The position numbers were made by a program, and so were the translations under genes. This document shows positions 42,941 to 52,056 of a stretch of 64,000 nt of DNA, in pieces. Positions within the stretch are counted from its first letter, which is position 1. The number at the start of each line of letters is the position of its first letter. The notes beneath the pieces are model-generated. The model did not search any database. It was not told the DNA's origin and saw nothing but the letters and a program-made list of their open reading frames with translations. The DNA comes from Albidovulum sediminis (GTDB lineage Bacteria; Pseudomonadota; Alphaproteobacteria; Rhodobacterales; Rhodobacteraceae): NCBI RefSeq assembly GCF_025380365.1, contig NZ_JAOCQF010000001.1:1476245-1540244 (forward strand). Direction: 5' to 3'.

Positions 42941-44068
42941 TCAAGCCCCGCGACCGTGGCGGGCCCGGATTGCCGCGCGCTCGCGCGCAAGCGTCATCCC
43001 GAGGATGAGGAGAGGCGCGTTGTTGACCTCGCCGCTCGCGATCAGGTCCATGAGATCGGGGAACCCCACCAGATGCGCGCGGATGTCCTCGGCCTCGCCC
43101 TCGACCCCGCCGAGCCCGGCCGCGCCGTCGGGCAGGTCGGCAAGACCGATGAAGGTATAAAGATACTCCGCCTTGGCGCCCGGCGTGGGATAGTAATGTG
43201 CGGCCGGGATCAGGTCCGACAGGACCAGTCCCGCCTCTTCCACGGCTTCGCGCCGGACGGCCTCCTCGGGCGTCTCGTCGGGATCGACCCGGCCCGCGAT
43301 CGCCTCGATCAGCCAGGGTTCGCCGTCGCCCCGCGCGAAGGGGCCGGTGCGGAACTGCTCGATCAGGAGCACGCGGTCGCGGACCGGGTCGTAGGGCAGC
43401 ACCACCGCCGCGTCGGAGGAGATGAAGGCCGCGCGGTTCACCGTCTCGCTCATCGTGCCGTCGAAGCGGCGGAAACCGAGGTCGTATTCCTCGACCGCGA
43501 AGAAGCGGGCATAGGGCTGGCGCCAGGCCGAGACCACGACATCGCCCTCAACGGCGCGGCGGCGCAGGCGCGCGGGCCCCCTCTCCCGCGCTCTCAGGCG
43601 CGAGGCCGCGTGCATCAGGATCATCCGGTAACGGCGCGCGATGTCGCGCGCGGAACGTGTCCCCATCAGCCTCATCACCTCGGCCGACGCCTCGACCGCG
43701 ACCGCGCCCCAGTGCACCACCCAATCCTCAAGCCGCCAGGGCGCGCCCGGCTGCCACCGCCCGGCGTCGGGAAAATAGACGCGCGCCACCACCCGGCGCC
43801 CGCCCGCGTCCACCGCCAGGTCACGCGTGCGGTAGTCGAACCCGCCCTCGTAGTGATCCAGCCGCGCCAGGTCTTCGGGCCCCAGCCCTTCGGCCAGAAC
43901 GCCCTCGGCGCCCGCGCCACCCTCCACGATCAGTGGAAAGTTCTGCCCCGCCGCCCAGAAGACCGAATGCCCGGCAAGCCGCGCAGGCGTGACCGGAACC
44001 TCGCGCCCCAGGACCGCCGCCAGCAGCGGAGGATGGCACAGGGTGCCGTAGAAGAAGAGATCGGCCAA
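42941..44068 (-). CDS. trgB: TrgB: gamma-glutamylcyclotransferase-like plus Nudix hydrolase
   Basis: A 375-aa two-domain protein. Residues 1-150 are an AIG2/GGCT-like fold (LFFYGTLCHPPLL, LARLDHYEGGFDYR). The rest is an ADP-sugar-type Nudix domain whose Nudix box is perfect: GRVDPDE, seven residues, REAVEEAG. The fusion and its position between trgA and cysK match TrgB of the Rhodobacter tellurite-resistance locus. It probably hydrolyses a nucleoside diphosphate compound; the real substrate is unknown. The gene begins 4 bp after the trgA stop. Confidence 0.88.
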   Translation of the reverse strand: MADLFFYGTLCHPPLLAAVLGREVPVTPARLAGHSVFWAAGQNFPLIVEGGAGAEGVLAEGLGPEDLARLDHYEGGFDYRTRDLAVDAGGRRVVARVYFPDAGRWQPGAPWRLEDWVVHWGAVAVEASAEVMRLMGTRSARDIARRYRMILMHAASRLRARERGPARLRRRAVEGDVVVSAWRQPYARFFAVEEYDLGFRRFDGTMSETVNRAAFISSDAAVVLPYDPVRDRVLLIEQFRTGPFARGDGEPWLIEAIAGRVDPDETPEEAVRREAVEEAGLVLSDLIPAAHYYPTPGAKAEYLYTFIGLADLPDGAAGLGGVEGEAEDIRAHLVGFPDLMDLIASGEVNNAPLLILGMTLARERAAIRARHGRGA

Positions 44069-44072
44069 GATG

Positions 44073-44513
44073 TCAGTCCCAGCGCTTGGCGGCCCATTCG
44101 GTCAGCATGCCGGCCAGCCCGCCGCCCACCAGCAGCACCGCCAGCACATCGGGGAACAGCACGAAGGCGCCGAACTTGATGAAGATCCGCGCAATGTCGA
44201 CCACCGCCTCCATCGGGCCGTCGTACATGTTGCGCAGGGTCTGGCGCAGCATCTCCCCGATCGCGTAGACGAGCAGCGCCCAGGCCGTGGCGATCACCGC
44301 CGTCTTCATCCCCGATCCGACCGAGCGGACATAGCCCCGCCGGGTCATCGGCCCCATGATCATCCAGCCGCAGGCCATGCCGACCACGGCGGCGACCTGC
44401 CACATGTAATCATACTTGGTGCCTTCGGGCAGGTGCGGAACCACGATCTGCGCGGTGAAGAACGCGAGCAGGGCGAAGGCGAGCGCGCCGACAAGCTTGG
44501 CTGCCGTGGGCAT
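44073..44513 (-). CDS. trgA: TrgA membrane protein (tellurite resistance)
   Basis: A 146-aa inner-membrane protein with four hydrophobic segments: LVGALAFALLAFFTAQIVV, WQVAAVVGMACGWMIMG, AVIATAWALLVYAIGEML and FGAFVLFPDVLAVLLVGGG. ATG 44513 overlaps the cfa stop (TGATG). Its place before trgB and cysK identifies it as TrgA. Mechanism of resistance is not established. Confidence 0.85.
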   Translation of the reverse strand: MPTAAKLVGALAFALLAFFTAQIVVPHLPEGTKYDYMWQVAAVVGMACGWMIMGPMTRRGYVRSVGSGMKTAVIATAWALLVYAIGEMLRQTLRNMYDGPMEAVVDIARIFIKFGAFVLFPDVLAVLLVGGGLAGMLTEWAAKRWD

Positions 44514-45727
44514 CAGACGGCCGGCCTGGTGACGGTGATCTGCGTCACGTCGCAGTTGCCGCCGTGGAAGGCGCCCGCGCAGGACGTCAGGTAGAAGTTC
44601 CACATCCGCCTGAACCTTTCGTCGAATCCCATCTTGGAGACGTCCTCCCAGCGCGCGTTGAAGGTGTCATGCCAGCGGCGCAGGGTCTGGCTGTAGCTTT
44701 CCCCGAATTCGAACGATCCGACAAGACCCAGCCCCGCACGGGCGATTTCCCGGCGCAGCGCCGTGGGGCTGGGCAGCATGCCGCCGGGGAAGATGTACTT
44801 CTGGATGAAGTCCACGCCCTTGCGATAGGTGTCGAAGCGCCGGTCCTGGAGCGTGATGATCTGAAGCGTCGCGTTGCGCCCCGGCTTCAGCCGGTCGCGC
44901 ACCGTATCGAAGTAGACGGGCCAGTATTTCTCGCCCACCGCCTCGAACATCTCGATCGAGGCGATGCCGTCATAGGTGCCGCGTTCGTCGCGATAGTCCT
45001 GCAGCTTGATCTCCACCCGGTCGGAAAGCCCGGCCCGCGCCATCCGCGCCAGCGCGTATTCGCGTTGCGCCTTCGAGATGGTCAGCGCGGTGACCTTCAA
45101 CCCGCGTTCGCGCGCGGCGTATTCGCAGAACCCGCCCCAGCCGCAGCCGATTTCGAGGACGTGATCCCCCGGCTGCGCACCGATCCGGTCCACCATCGAG
45201 GCGTATTTGGCCTTCTGCGCCGCCTCCAGGCTTTCCTGCCCGCTGGTAAAGAGCGCGGAGGAATAGGTCATGCTCTCGTCGAGCCAGAGACGGTAGAAAT
45301 CGTTTCCGAGGTCATAGTGATAGGCGATGTTCTTCTTCGCCTGCCGCTTGCTGTTCGATTTCAGGAAATGGCGCATCCGTTCGTAGAAGCGCACCAGCCC
45401 CATGCCCGGAAACCCGTCATACAGGCGTTCGTTGTGATCGTGGACAAGGTCCATGAAGGCCTGAAGGTCGGGCGTCGTCCAGCCGCCGTCGAGATAGGCA
45501 TCGCAAAAGCCCAGATCCCCCTCGCGGATCAGGCGGGCGAAGACGTCGGGATCATGAACGCGGATCTCCGCGACATAGCCGGGCGCACGGCCCTCGGCGC
45601 GAAAGCACCGCCCGTCGTCGAGCACGAAATCGAGCCGCCCCCGCTCCAGCTCGCTGGCGATGCGGAAGGTCTGCGCGAAGTAACGTGGCAGGTTCTTCTG
45701 TCCCTCGGTCGAAGAAAGTGCGTCCAT
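44513..45727 (-). CDS. cfa: Cyclopropane-fatty-acyl-phospholipid synthase
   Basis: A 404-aa SAM-dependent enzyme that adds a methylene group across double bonds of membrane phospholipid acyl chains. The SAM site DHVLEIGCGWGGFCEYA is near residue 190; AYHYDLGNDFYRLWLD and MTYSSALF are conserved cyclopropane-synthase motifs. ATG 45727 is the usual start; an upstream ATG at 45796 would add 23 residues overlapping the photolyase gene. Transcribed with trgA. Confidence 0.9.
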   Translation of the reverse strand: MDALSSTEGQKNLPRYFAQTFRIASELERGRLDFVLDDGRCFRAEGRAPGYVAEIRVHDPDVFARLIREGDLGFCDAYLDGGWTTPDLQAFMDLVHDHNERLYDGFPGMGLVRFYERMRHFLKSNSKRQAKKNIAYHYDLGNDFYRLWLDESMTYSSALFTSGQESLEAAQKAKYASMVDRIGAQPGDHVLEIGCGWGGFCEYAARERGLKVTALTISKAQREYALARMARAGLSDRVEIKLQDYRDERGTYDGIASIEMFEAVGEKYWPVYFDTVRDRLKPGRNATLQIITLQDRRFDTYRKGVDFIQKYIFPGGMLPSPTALRREIARAGLGLVGSFEFGESYSQTLRRWHDTFNARWEDVSKMGFDERFRRMWNFYLTSCAGAFHGGNCDVTQITVTRPAV

Positions 45728-45768
45728 GGCTCCCCCCTCAGGCAGAATCAGTAACCGAAACCCCGGCC

Positions 45769-47181
45769 TCAGGGCAACAATTTCAGCGTCTTCCACTGCG
45801 CAAGCGCGTCAAGCGCGCGCTGGCGCCCCGCCGCGGGCTCGATCCGGCGCCGCGGATAGGGCGCATAGGGGTCAAGGCCCCAGGCCCTTGGCGCGGCCGC
45901 GAAGTAGGAAAGCGCCTCGGCCGGGGGGTGGGCCTGCCCCTCGGCGATCCAGCGGCGGCGGTAAAGCTGCAAGGGGTCGAACTTCTCGGCCTGCGTCTCG
46001 GGGTTGAAGACGCGGAAGTAGGGCGCGGCGTCGGGTCCGGAGCCTGCGACCCACTGCCAGCCCATCGCGTTGGAGGCAGGGTCCCAGTCGGTCAGGCAAT
46101 CGGCGAACCAGGCAAGCCCGATGCGCCAGTCGGTCAGCAGGTGCTTGGTCAGGTAGGACGCCGCGACCATGCGCGCGCGGTTGTGCATCCGGCCCGTCAC
46201 ATACATCTCGCGCAGCGCGGCATCGACGAAGGGCTCCCCCGTCATGCCCCGCCGCCAGGCCTCCGCATCCGGGCTCTCGCCCCGCCAGGGAAAGCGGTCC
46301 CAGTCGCGGTTCCAGTTTTCCCGCGCCATGTCGGGGGAATGGTGGAGGAGGTGGTGGGCGAACTCGCGCCAGCCAAGCTCCGACAGGAACTTGCCGTTGC
46401 CGCCCGCCCGCGCGGTTTCGGCCCAGATGGTGCGGGGCGAAATCTCGCCCTGGGCCAGGTACTCCGACAGGCCCGACGTCGCCGCCTCGGCGGGGAAGTC
46501 CCGCCTTTCGGCATAGCGGGCGAGGGTGGTGCCCAGAAATTCCGCAAGGCGGTTCAGCGCCGCCGCCTCGCCGGGCGCGGAATGGCCGCGCACCACCGCC
46601 GCGCCCGACCTCAGCGCCGCGCCCGGCCGCCAATCGTCCAGCCGGTCCGATGCGGGCCAGGCAGAGGGCGCCGGCAGCGTGCCGGGCGCAGGCAGCGGCC
46701 GGCCGGGGTCGAGCCGCGAGGCCGCGCGCCAGTAGGCCGAAAACACCTTGAAGCCGGTCCCCTGCCCCGTCGCGACCGCCTCGGGCTCGAAAAGCAGGTG
46801 GCCCGGAAAGCTGCGCGCGGCCAGCCCTGCCGCCCTGAGCGCCGCCTTCACCGCCACGTCGCGCGCCCGCGCCTCGGGGTCGTAGGCGCGCGACCACCAG
46901 ACGGCCTCCGCCCCGGTTTCCGCAGCCAGCCGCGCCAGCACCTCTGCCGCCCCGCCCCGCCTGAGGATCAGGCGGGACCCCTTCGCGGCCAGCGTCCCGG
47001 CGAAGACGCGCAGCCCCTCGCCCCAGCGCCACATCGCGGCCGCCCCCCAGCCTTCGGCCACCGGATCGAGGATCGCGACCGGGATCAGCGGCCGGCCCGC
47101 GCGCGCGGCCTCGTGCAGCATCGGATGGTCGGCCAGCCGCAGGTCGCGGCGGAACCACAGAAGGATCGGCCGCGTGCTCAC
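45769..47181 (-). CDS. phrB: Deoxyribodipyrimidine photo-lyase (class I CPD type)
   Basis: A 470-aa flavoprotein that splits UV-induced pyrimidine dimers using light. The N-terminal Rossmann domain starts PILLWFRRDLRLADHPML. The FAD domain has LSELGWREFAHHLLHHSP, TGRMHNRARMVAASYL and SNAMGWQWVAGSGPDA, the last typical of class I enzymes. Length is normal. It lies 10 bp after the class V PLP gene and before cfa. Confidence 0.92.
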   Translation of the reverse strand: MSTRPILLWFRRDLRLADHPMLHEAARAGRPLIPVAILDPVAEGWGAAAMWRWGEGLRVFAGTLAAKGSRLILRRGGAAEVLARLAAETGAEAVWWSRAYDPEARARDVAVKAALRAAGLAARSFPGHLLFEPEAVATGQGTGFKVFSAYWRAASRLDPGRPLPAPGTLPAPSAWPASDRLDDWRPGAALRSGAAVVRGHSAPGEAAALNRLAEFLGTTLARYAERRDFPAEAATSGLSEYLAQGEISPRTIWAETARAGGNGKFLSELGWREFAHHLLHHSPDMARENWNRDWDRFPWRGESPDAEAWRRGMTGEPFVDAALREMYVTGRMHNRARMVAASYLTKHLLTDWRIGLAWFADCLTDWDPASNAMGWQWVAGSGPDAAPYFRVFNPETQAEKFDPLQLYRRRWIAEGQAHPPAEALSYFAAAPRAWGLDPYAPYPRRRIEPAAGRQRALDALAQWKTLKLLP

Positions 47182-47191
47182 CGCCCGCCGC

Positions 47192-48430
47192 TCACAGCAC
47201 CTTGTCGAGTGCAGCGATCAGGCGCGCGACCTCGTCGGCGGTGGTGTAATGCGTGGCCGAGAGCCGAAGCACGCCCTTGTCGAGGTCGACGCCCATCGCC
47301 GTCAGCGGCCGCACCGCGTAGAAATCCCCCGCCCAGCAGTTGATGCCGTGCGCCGCAAGTGCTGCCGACACCGGCTCCGCACGCCGGTCGAGCGCCACCG
47401 CGACCGTCGGGGCGCGGCGGTCCGCATCGCGCGGGCCGATCAGGCGAAGATCGTTGCGCGCCGCCAGGTAGTCGAGCAGCGGCTGGATCAGCGCCACCTC
47501 ATGCGCGCGGATCAGGTCGTGCACCTGCTGGCCACGCACCCGCGGGTCGGGTTCGGCGCGCAGGAAGTGGTGGGCGTGAAGCGCGTCGAAATAATCCGCC
47601 ATGCCCGCGCTGGCCGCGATCTGCGCGTGGTCGGGACCGGCGGGCGTGAAGCGCTTGTAAAGCACCTCACCGTTGAACCAGTGGCCCTGGTTCGGCAACC
47701 GCATCCCGAGGTCGCGGCGAATGGCCATGATGCCCTGATGCGGCCCGTAGACCTTGTAGGCCGAGAAAAGATAGATGTCGGTGCCGAGCGCGCCGACATC
47801 GGGGATGCCGTGGGGCGCGTAGCTCACGCCATCGACGCAGGTCGCGGCCCCGGCCGCATGGGCGATCGCCACGATCTCGGCCACCGGGTTGATCTCGGCC
47901 ACCACGTTCGAACAATGCGGGAAGGCGACCAGCCGCACCTTGCCGTCGGCCAGAAGGGGCGCCAGCCGCGCGGGGTCGAGATGCCCCGTCGCCGGGTCGA
48001 TCTTCCATTCGCGGACCTCGACCCCCTCCTCCCCCAGCCGCCGCCAGGGGCCGGAGTTCGCCTCGTGGTCCTGATCGGTGACCACGATCGCCTCGCCCGG
48101 CTTCAGGTAGCGGCGGAAGGCCTGCGCCAGCACATAGGTGTTGGCGGTCGTCGAGGGGCCGAAGCTCAGCTCATCCTTGGCGATCCCCATCATCGCGGCC
48201 AGCCGCTGGCGCGCCTCGTCCATCTCCTCCCCGCCCAGGCGCCCGGCCTCGTAGGGCGCGTAGGGCTGCACCTTGCGTTCACGGTAGAACCTGGTCAGCC
48301 GGTCGATCACCGGGCCGCAGGCATAGGAACCGCCCGCATTCTCGAAGAACGCCTTGTCGGCAAGGGCAGGCTCGGAAAACGCCGGGAACTGGCTGCGGAC
48401 ATAGACGGAATCGAGCTGGAGCTGGGACAT
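47192..48430 (-). CDS. Class V PLP aminotransferase / cysteine desulfurase-like
   Basis: A 412-aa fold-type I PLP enzyme. The cofactor lysine is in LFSAYKVYGPHQG; FENAGGSYACGPVIDRL and VVTDQDHEANSGPW are conserved in the cysteine-desulfurase-like branch. The exact substrate is not evident: it lacks an obvious catalytic-Cys loop of the IscS type. ATG 48430 follows AGAGGTG. It is next to an amino acid ABC transporter, so it may act on the imported compound. Confidence 0.82.
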   Translation of the reverse strand: MSQLQLDSVYVRSQFPAFSEPALADKAFFENAGGSYACGPVIDRLTRFYRERKVQPYAPYEAGRLGGEEMDEARQRLAAMMGIAKDELSFGPSTTANTYVLAQAFRRYLKPGEAIVVTDQDHEANSGPWRRLGEEGVEVREWKIDPATGHLDPARLAPLLADGKVRLVAFPHCSNVVAEINPVAEIVAIAHAAGAATCVDGVSYAPHGIPDVGALGTDIYLFSAYKVYGPHQGIMAIRRDLGMRLPNQGHWFNGEVLYKRFTPAGPDHAQIAASAGMADYFDALHAHHFLRAEPDPRVRGQQVHDLIRAHEVALIQPLLDYLAARNDLRLIGPRDADRRAPTVAVALDRRAEPVSAALAAHGINCWAGDFYAVRPLTAMGVDLDKGVLRLSATHYTTADEVARLIAALDKVL

Positions 48431-48495
48431 GTCGGACACCTCTTTCGTTGCGGGCGATCCTTGCCCGCGCCCTGTGCCTTCGCAAGGGGCAAAAG

Positions 48496-49389
48496 CTAGC
48501 GCTCGGCGCGTTCGAACCGGCGGAACAGGAGCGAGAGCAGAAAGCAGAGGCCGCCGTACAGCACCGCCGTGGTGATCCACGCCTCGAAGATCGCGCGGGT
48601 GGAGGACACAAGCTCGACCGTCTTGTAGGTCAGGTCGTGGACCGAGATCAGCGAGACGATGGCAGAGTTCTTCACCAGCGCGATGAACTCGTTCGCCAAC
48701 GGCGGCACGACCTTGCGCATCGCCTGCGGCAGCACGACGAAACGCATCTCGTCCGCCCAGGTCATGCCGATCGCCTGCGCCGCCTCGCGCTGGCCGCGCG
48801 GGATCGACTGGATGCCGGCGCGCACGATTTCACCGACGAAGGCGCTTTCAAACAGCGCAAGCACGACGATCCCGGAGATGAGCGAGGGGAATCGCCGCAT
48901 GTCGCCGAAGAACAGTTCCCAGATCCAGGCGTTTTCGCCCCGCGCGATGCCGCGCGCCCAGGCTTCGATCCTGAAGGCGGCGATCAGCTGTTCGGACAGG
49001 AAGAAGTAGAAGATGAAGATGACGACGACGGCGGGGATGTTGCGCAGAAACTCCAGGTAGGTCCGCGCCAGCATCCGGATCGTCAGGTTCTGCGCCACCC
49101 GCGCCAGCCCCAGCGCCGTGCCAAGGACCAGCGCCAGAAGACCGGCGAGGACCGAGATGCGGACAGTGTTGATCAGCCCCTGCATCAGGATGTTGGCGAC
49201 CCAGCGGCCCTGTTCCTCGTCGTAGCGGAACAGGTATTGCGGGATGATTTCCCAGCGCCACTTGTACTTCAGCGTCCCGTCGATCTGGAACCAGACGTAG
49301 CCGAAGAACAGCCCCAGCAGGGCGAGGATCGCCCAGTCCGCCCAATGCAGTTTCCTCAGCCGTCGCACCGTGCCCGCGCCCCGTTTCAC
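48496..49389 (-). CDS. Polar amino acid ABC transporter permease
   Basis: A 297-aa inner-membrane permease of the HisMQ type. A long N-terminal region (to about 65) precedes the core with NILMQGLINTVRISVLAGLL and the EAA loop REAAQAIGMTWADEMRFVVLPQA, which contacts the ATPase. It is the second permease of the operon, 45 bp after the binding-protein gene. Confidence 0.9.
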   Translation of the reverse strand: MKRGAGTVRRLRKLHWADWAILALLGLFFGYVWFQIDGTLKYKWRWEIIPQYLFRYDEEQGRWVANILMQGLINTVRISVLAGLLALVLGTALGLARVAQNLTIRMLARTYLEFLRNIPAVVVIFIFYFFLSEQLIAAFRIEAWARGIARGENAWIWELFFGDMRRFPSLISGIVVLALFESAFVGEIVRAGIQSIPRGQREAAQAIGMTWADEMRFVVLPQAMRKVVPPLANEFIALVKNSAIVSLISVHDLTYKTVELVSSTRAIFEAWITTAVLYGGLCFLLSLLFRRFERAER

Positions 49390-49434
49390 CGCCTGCCGGG
49401 TGCCCCGCCGGATGGTCCGGCGGGGCGCCTCGTA

Positions 49435-50265
49435 TCATTCGACCTGATCGGCCCAGTCCTCGGTCGTGAACCAGTAGTCATGCCGCTCCTTCAGCCAGCC
49501 CGACCGCCAGTTCTGCGCGATCCAGTTGTTGAAGTAGTTCTCGGCGTCCGGGTCGCCCTTGCGGAAGACGAAGCCTTCGCCGCGCTGGTCGAAGAGATCG
49601 CTTTCCATCACGAAAAGCGTGTCGGGATGGTTGCGTGCCTCGCGCGACGGCGTGGGTTCGGACGCCATGGTGGCATGGGCGTTGCCGTTCAGCACCTCCT
49701 GCGTCGCCGCCCCGTCCTCGTCGAACTGCAGCAGCGTCGCGTTGGGGAACATGGCAGCGATGACGGTCGCGGGCGTCGCCCCGCGGCGCGCCGAGAAGGT
49801 GATCGCGGGATCGTTCAGATCCGCCACCGTCTTGCCTTCCAGCATGGCCTTGTTGCCAAGGATCTTCAGGCCGGAATAGGCGTAGGGGTCGGAGAAGTTG
49901 ACCGTCAGGTTGCGCTGCGCCGTCCAGCTCATGCCAGAGATGATGACGTCGAACTTGCCCGACACCAGCGCCGGGATGATGCCGTCCCAGGCGGTCTCGA
50001 CGAATTCGACCTCGACCCCCATGTCCTCGGCCAGCTTGCGCCCGACATCGAGCTCGAAGCCGATCAGGTCGCCGTTCTTGGCGCGCATCGACCAGGGCAC
50101 GAACAGCGACAGACCGATCTTGATCACGCCGCGTTCCTTGATCCCCTCGATCACGCTTTCGCCCGCCAGCGCCTGCGCGGCCTGCTGGGCAACGGCGGGC
50201 AGCGCGACAAGGGCCGATGTCGCGATGGCGAAGGCCGCCGCCAGGAAGGTTCGTTTCGTTGTCAT
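49435..50265 (-). CDS. Polar amino acid ABC transporter substrate-binding protein
   Basis: A 276-aa periplasmic binding protein (SBP family 3). Signal peptide AAAFAIATSALVALPAVAQ; IKIGLSLFVPWSMRAKNGDL and GFELDVGRKLAEDMGVEVEF form the first lobe; DVIISGMSWTAQRNLTVNFS is the family signature. It captures an amino acid for the two permeases; the ligand cannot be read from sequence. Confidence 0.9.
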   Translation of the reverse strand: MTTKRTFLAAAFAIATSALVALPAVAQQAAQALAGESVIEGIKERGVIKIGLSLFVPWSMRAKNGDLIGFELDVGRKLAEDMGVEVEFVETAWDGIIPALVSGKFDVIISGMSWTAQRNLTVNFSDPYAYSGLKILGNKAMLEGKTVADLNDPAITFSARRGATPATVIAAMFPNATLLQFDEDGAATQEVLNGNAHATMASEPTPSREARNHPDTLFVMESDLFDQRGEGFVFRKGDPDAENYFNNWIAQNWRSGWLKERHDYWFTTEDWADQVE

Positions 50266-50293
50266 GGCAGTTCTCCTATGTTGGACTTGATCT

Positions 50294-51139
50294 TCAGGTC
50301 TTCACGGCATGGCGCTGCTCGAGACGGCTGACGAAGACCGACAGGCACAGCGTCACCACCAGGTAGACGAGCGCCACGGTGAACCAGATCTCGAAGCTCA
50401 TGTAGGTGTCGGAGATGATGTTCCTGCCCGCCGTCGTCAATTCCGCGACCGCGATGACCGAGACGATGGCAGAGCTCTTTATCATGTTCACCGCCTCTCC
50501 GGTCAGCGGCGGCAGCATGAAGCGGATCGACTGCGGCAGGATGATGTAGCGGTAGGACTGGCCCCTTGTCATGCCGATCGACTTCGCCGCCTCCCACTGG
50601 CCGCGCCCGACCGAATTGATGCCGGCCCGGAAAATCTCCGACACGAGCGCGCCGTGAAAGACGCCAAGGCAGAGGACCGAGGCGGTATAGCGGTCGAAGC
50701 CGAAGATCGGCCCGCCGACGTAGTAGAAGACGTAGAGCAGCACCAGAAGCGGCATGTTGCGCACGATCTCCAGGAAGACGCGCGCCACCGCCTTGCCCAC
50801 GACCAGGTCCGACAGGCGCAGCAGCGCAACTGCAAGCCCCACGATCAGCGCCAGCAGGAAGGCCACCGACGACAGCAGGAGCGAGGCGCCAAGCCCGGTG
50901 ACAAGTTCCCCAAGCTCATACCCGCCCTCGGTCCGGCGCAGGAAATACTGCGGCACCCGGTACCATTGCCAGTTGTAGCCCATCGCCTCCGCCCCGGTGC
51001 GGGCGGTGCGGAAGATCAGCCAGATGATGATCGCGTAAAGCGCGATCGACACCACGCGGGAGGCGAACACCCGCCGCAGCGTCAGCCGCCGCCGGGGGCG
51101 GGCAGACGATGCGGGAAATGCAGCCTCGGCCATCGTCAA
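50294..51139 (-). CDS. Polar amino acid ABC transporter permease
   Basis: A 281-aa HisMQ-type permease. Helices include [20 protein letters not shown]; the EAA loop is [20 protein letters not shown]. Its start overlaps the ATPase stop by ATGA (51136-51139). It pairs with the 48496 permease to form a heterodimeric channel. Confidence 0.9.
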   Translation of the reverse strand: MTMAEAAFPASSARPRRRLTLRRVFASRVVSIALYAIIIWLIFRTARTGAEAMGYNWQWYRVPQYFLRRTEGGYELGELVTGLGASLLLSSVAFLLALIVGLAVALLRLSDLVVGKAVARVFLEIVRNMPLLVLLYVFYYVGGPIFGFDRYTASVLCLGVFHGALVSEIFRAGINSVGRGQWEAAKSIGMTRGQSYRYIILPQSIRFMLPPLTGEAVNMIKSSAIVSVIAVAELTTAGRNIISDTYMSFEIWFTVALVYLVVTLCLSVFVSRLEQRHAVKT

Positions 51140-51879
51140 TGCTCCAGGATCTGGTCGAGGAAGGCGCGGCAGCGCTCGCTTTTCGGCGCGGTGAAGAAGA
51201 CGTCGGGTGGTGCGACCTCGACGATCTCGCCCCGCTCCATGAACACCATGCGGTCTGCGACCTTGCGGGCAAAGCCCATCTCGTGGGTGACGACGATCAT
51301 GGTCATGCCGGTCCCGGCAAGCTCCACCATCACGTCGAGAACCTCGTTGATCATCTCCGGGTCGAGCGCCGATGTCGGTTCGTCGAACAGCATGATCCTT
51401 GGCTCCATGCAGAGCGAGCGGGCTATGGCCACGCGCTGCTGCTGGCCGCCGGAAAGTTGCGCGGGATACTTGTCGGCCTGTTCGGGGATGTGCACCCGTT
51501 CCAGGTACTTGCGCGCCCGCGCCTCCGCCTCGGCCTTCGCGATCTTGCGCACGCGCACCGGGCCGATGGTCAGGTTTTCCAGAACCGTCAGGTGCGGAAA
51601 GAGGTTGAACTGCTGGAACACCATGCCGACTTCCTGCCGGACGGCGCGGATGTCCTTGGTATCCTCGCCAAGCTCGATCCCGTCCACTACCAGTTCGCCC
51701 GAGGTATGCTCCTCCAGCCGGTTGATGCAGCGGATCAGCGTCGACTTGCCCGACCCCGACGGCCCGCAGATCACGATCCGCTCGCCCGAATGGACGTCGA
51801 GATTGATGTTCTTCAGCGCCTCGAATCCGTCATAGAACTTGCCGAGGCCGCGGATCTCGATGATCGGTCGCGCGGTCAT
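51136..51879 (-). CDS. Amino acid ABC transporter ATP-binding protein
   Basis: A 247-aa ATPase that opens the transporter operon. Walker [16 protein letters not shown], signature [15 protein letters not shown], Walker [15 protein letters not shown] and the switch His in VVTHEMGFA are all intact. It is of the GlnQ/HisP type and powers uptake through the two permeases. Confidence 0.93.
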   Translation of the reverse strand: MTARPIIEIRGLGKFYDGFEALKNINLDVHSGERIVICGPSGSGKSTLIRCINRLEEHTSGELVVDGIELGEDTKDIRAVRQEVGMVFQQFNLFPHLTVLENLTIGPVRVRKIAKAEAEARARKYLERVHIPEQADKYPAQLSGGQQQRVAIARSLCMEPRIMLFDEPTSALDPEMINEVLDVMVELAGTGMTMIVVTHEMGFARKVADRMVFMERGEIVEVAPPDVFFTAPKSERCRAFLDQILEH

Positions 51880-52056
51880 TTCACCCCTTCTGCACAGGCC
51901 AGGCGGTCGTCCCGTTGATTTTGTCTACACTTATTCGATTCGCACAACCGGGATTCCCATGTCGCAAGCCTCGCGCAATACATGAGATATTCAACACATG
52001 ATATTGTTATTCAAAGCAGAAGACAGCATCTGCGCAAATAACGATCATCCCCGATT

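Noticed and set aside
48448-50331. 627-codon plus-strand frame opposite the ABC transporter genes
   Set aside because: Antisense to three well supported genes and without recognisable protein features.
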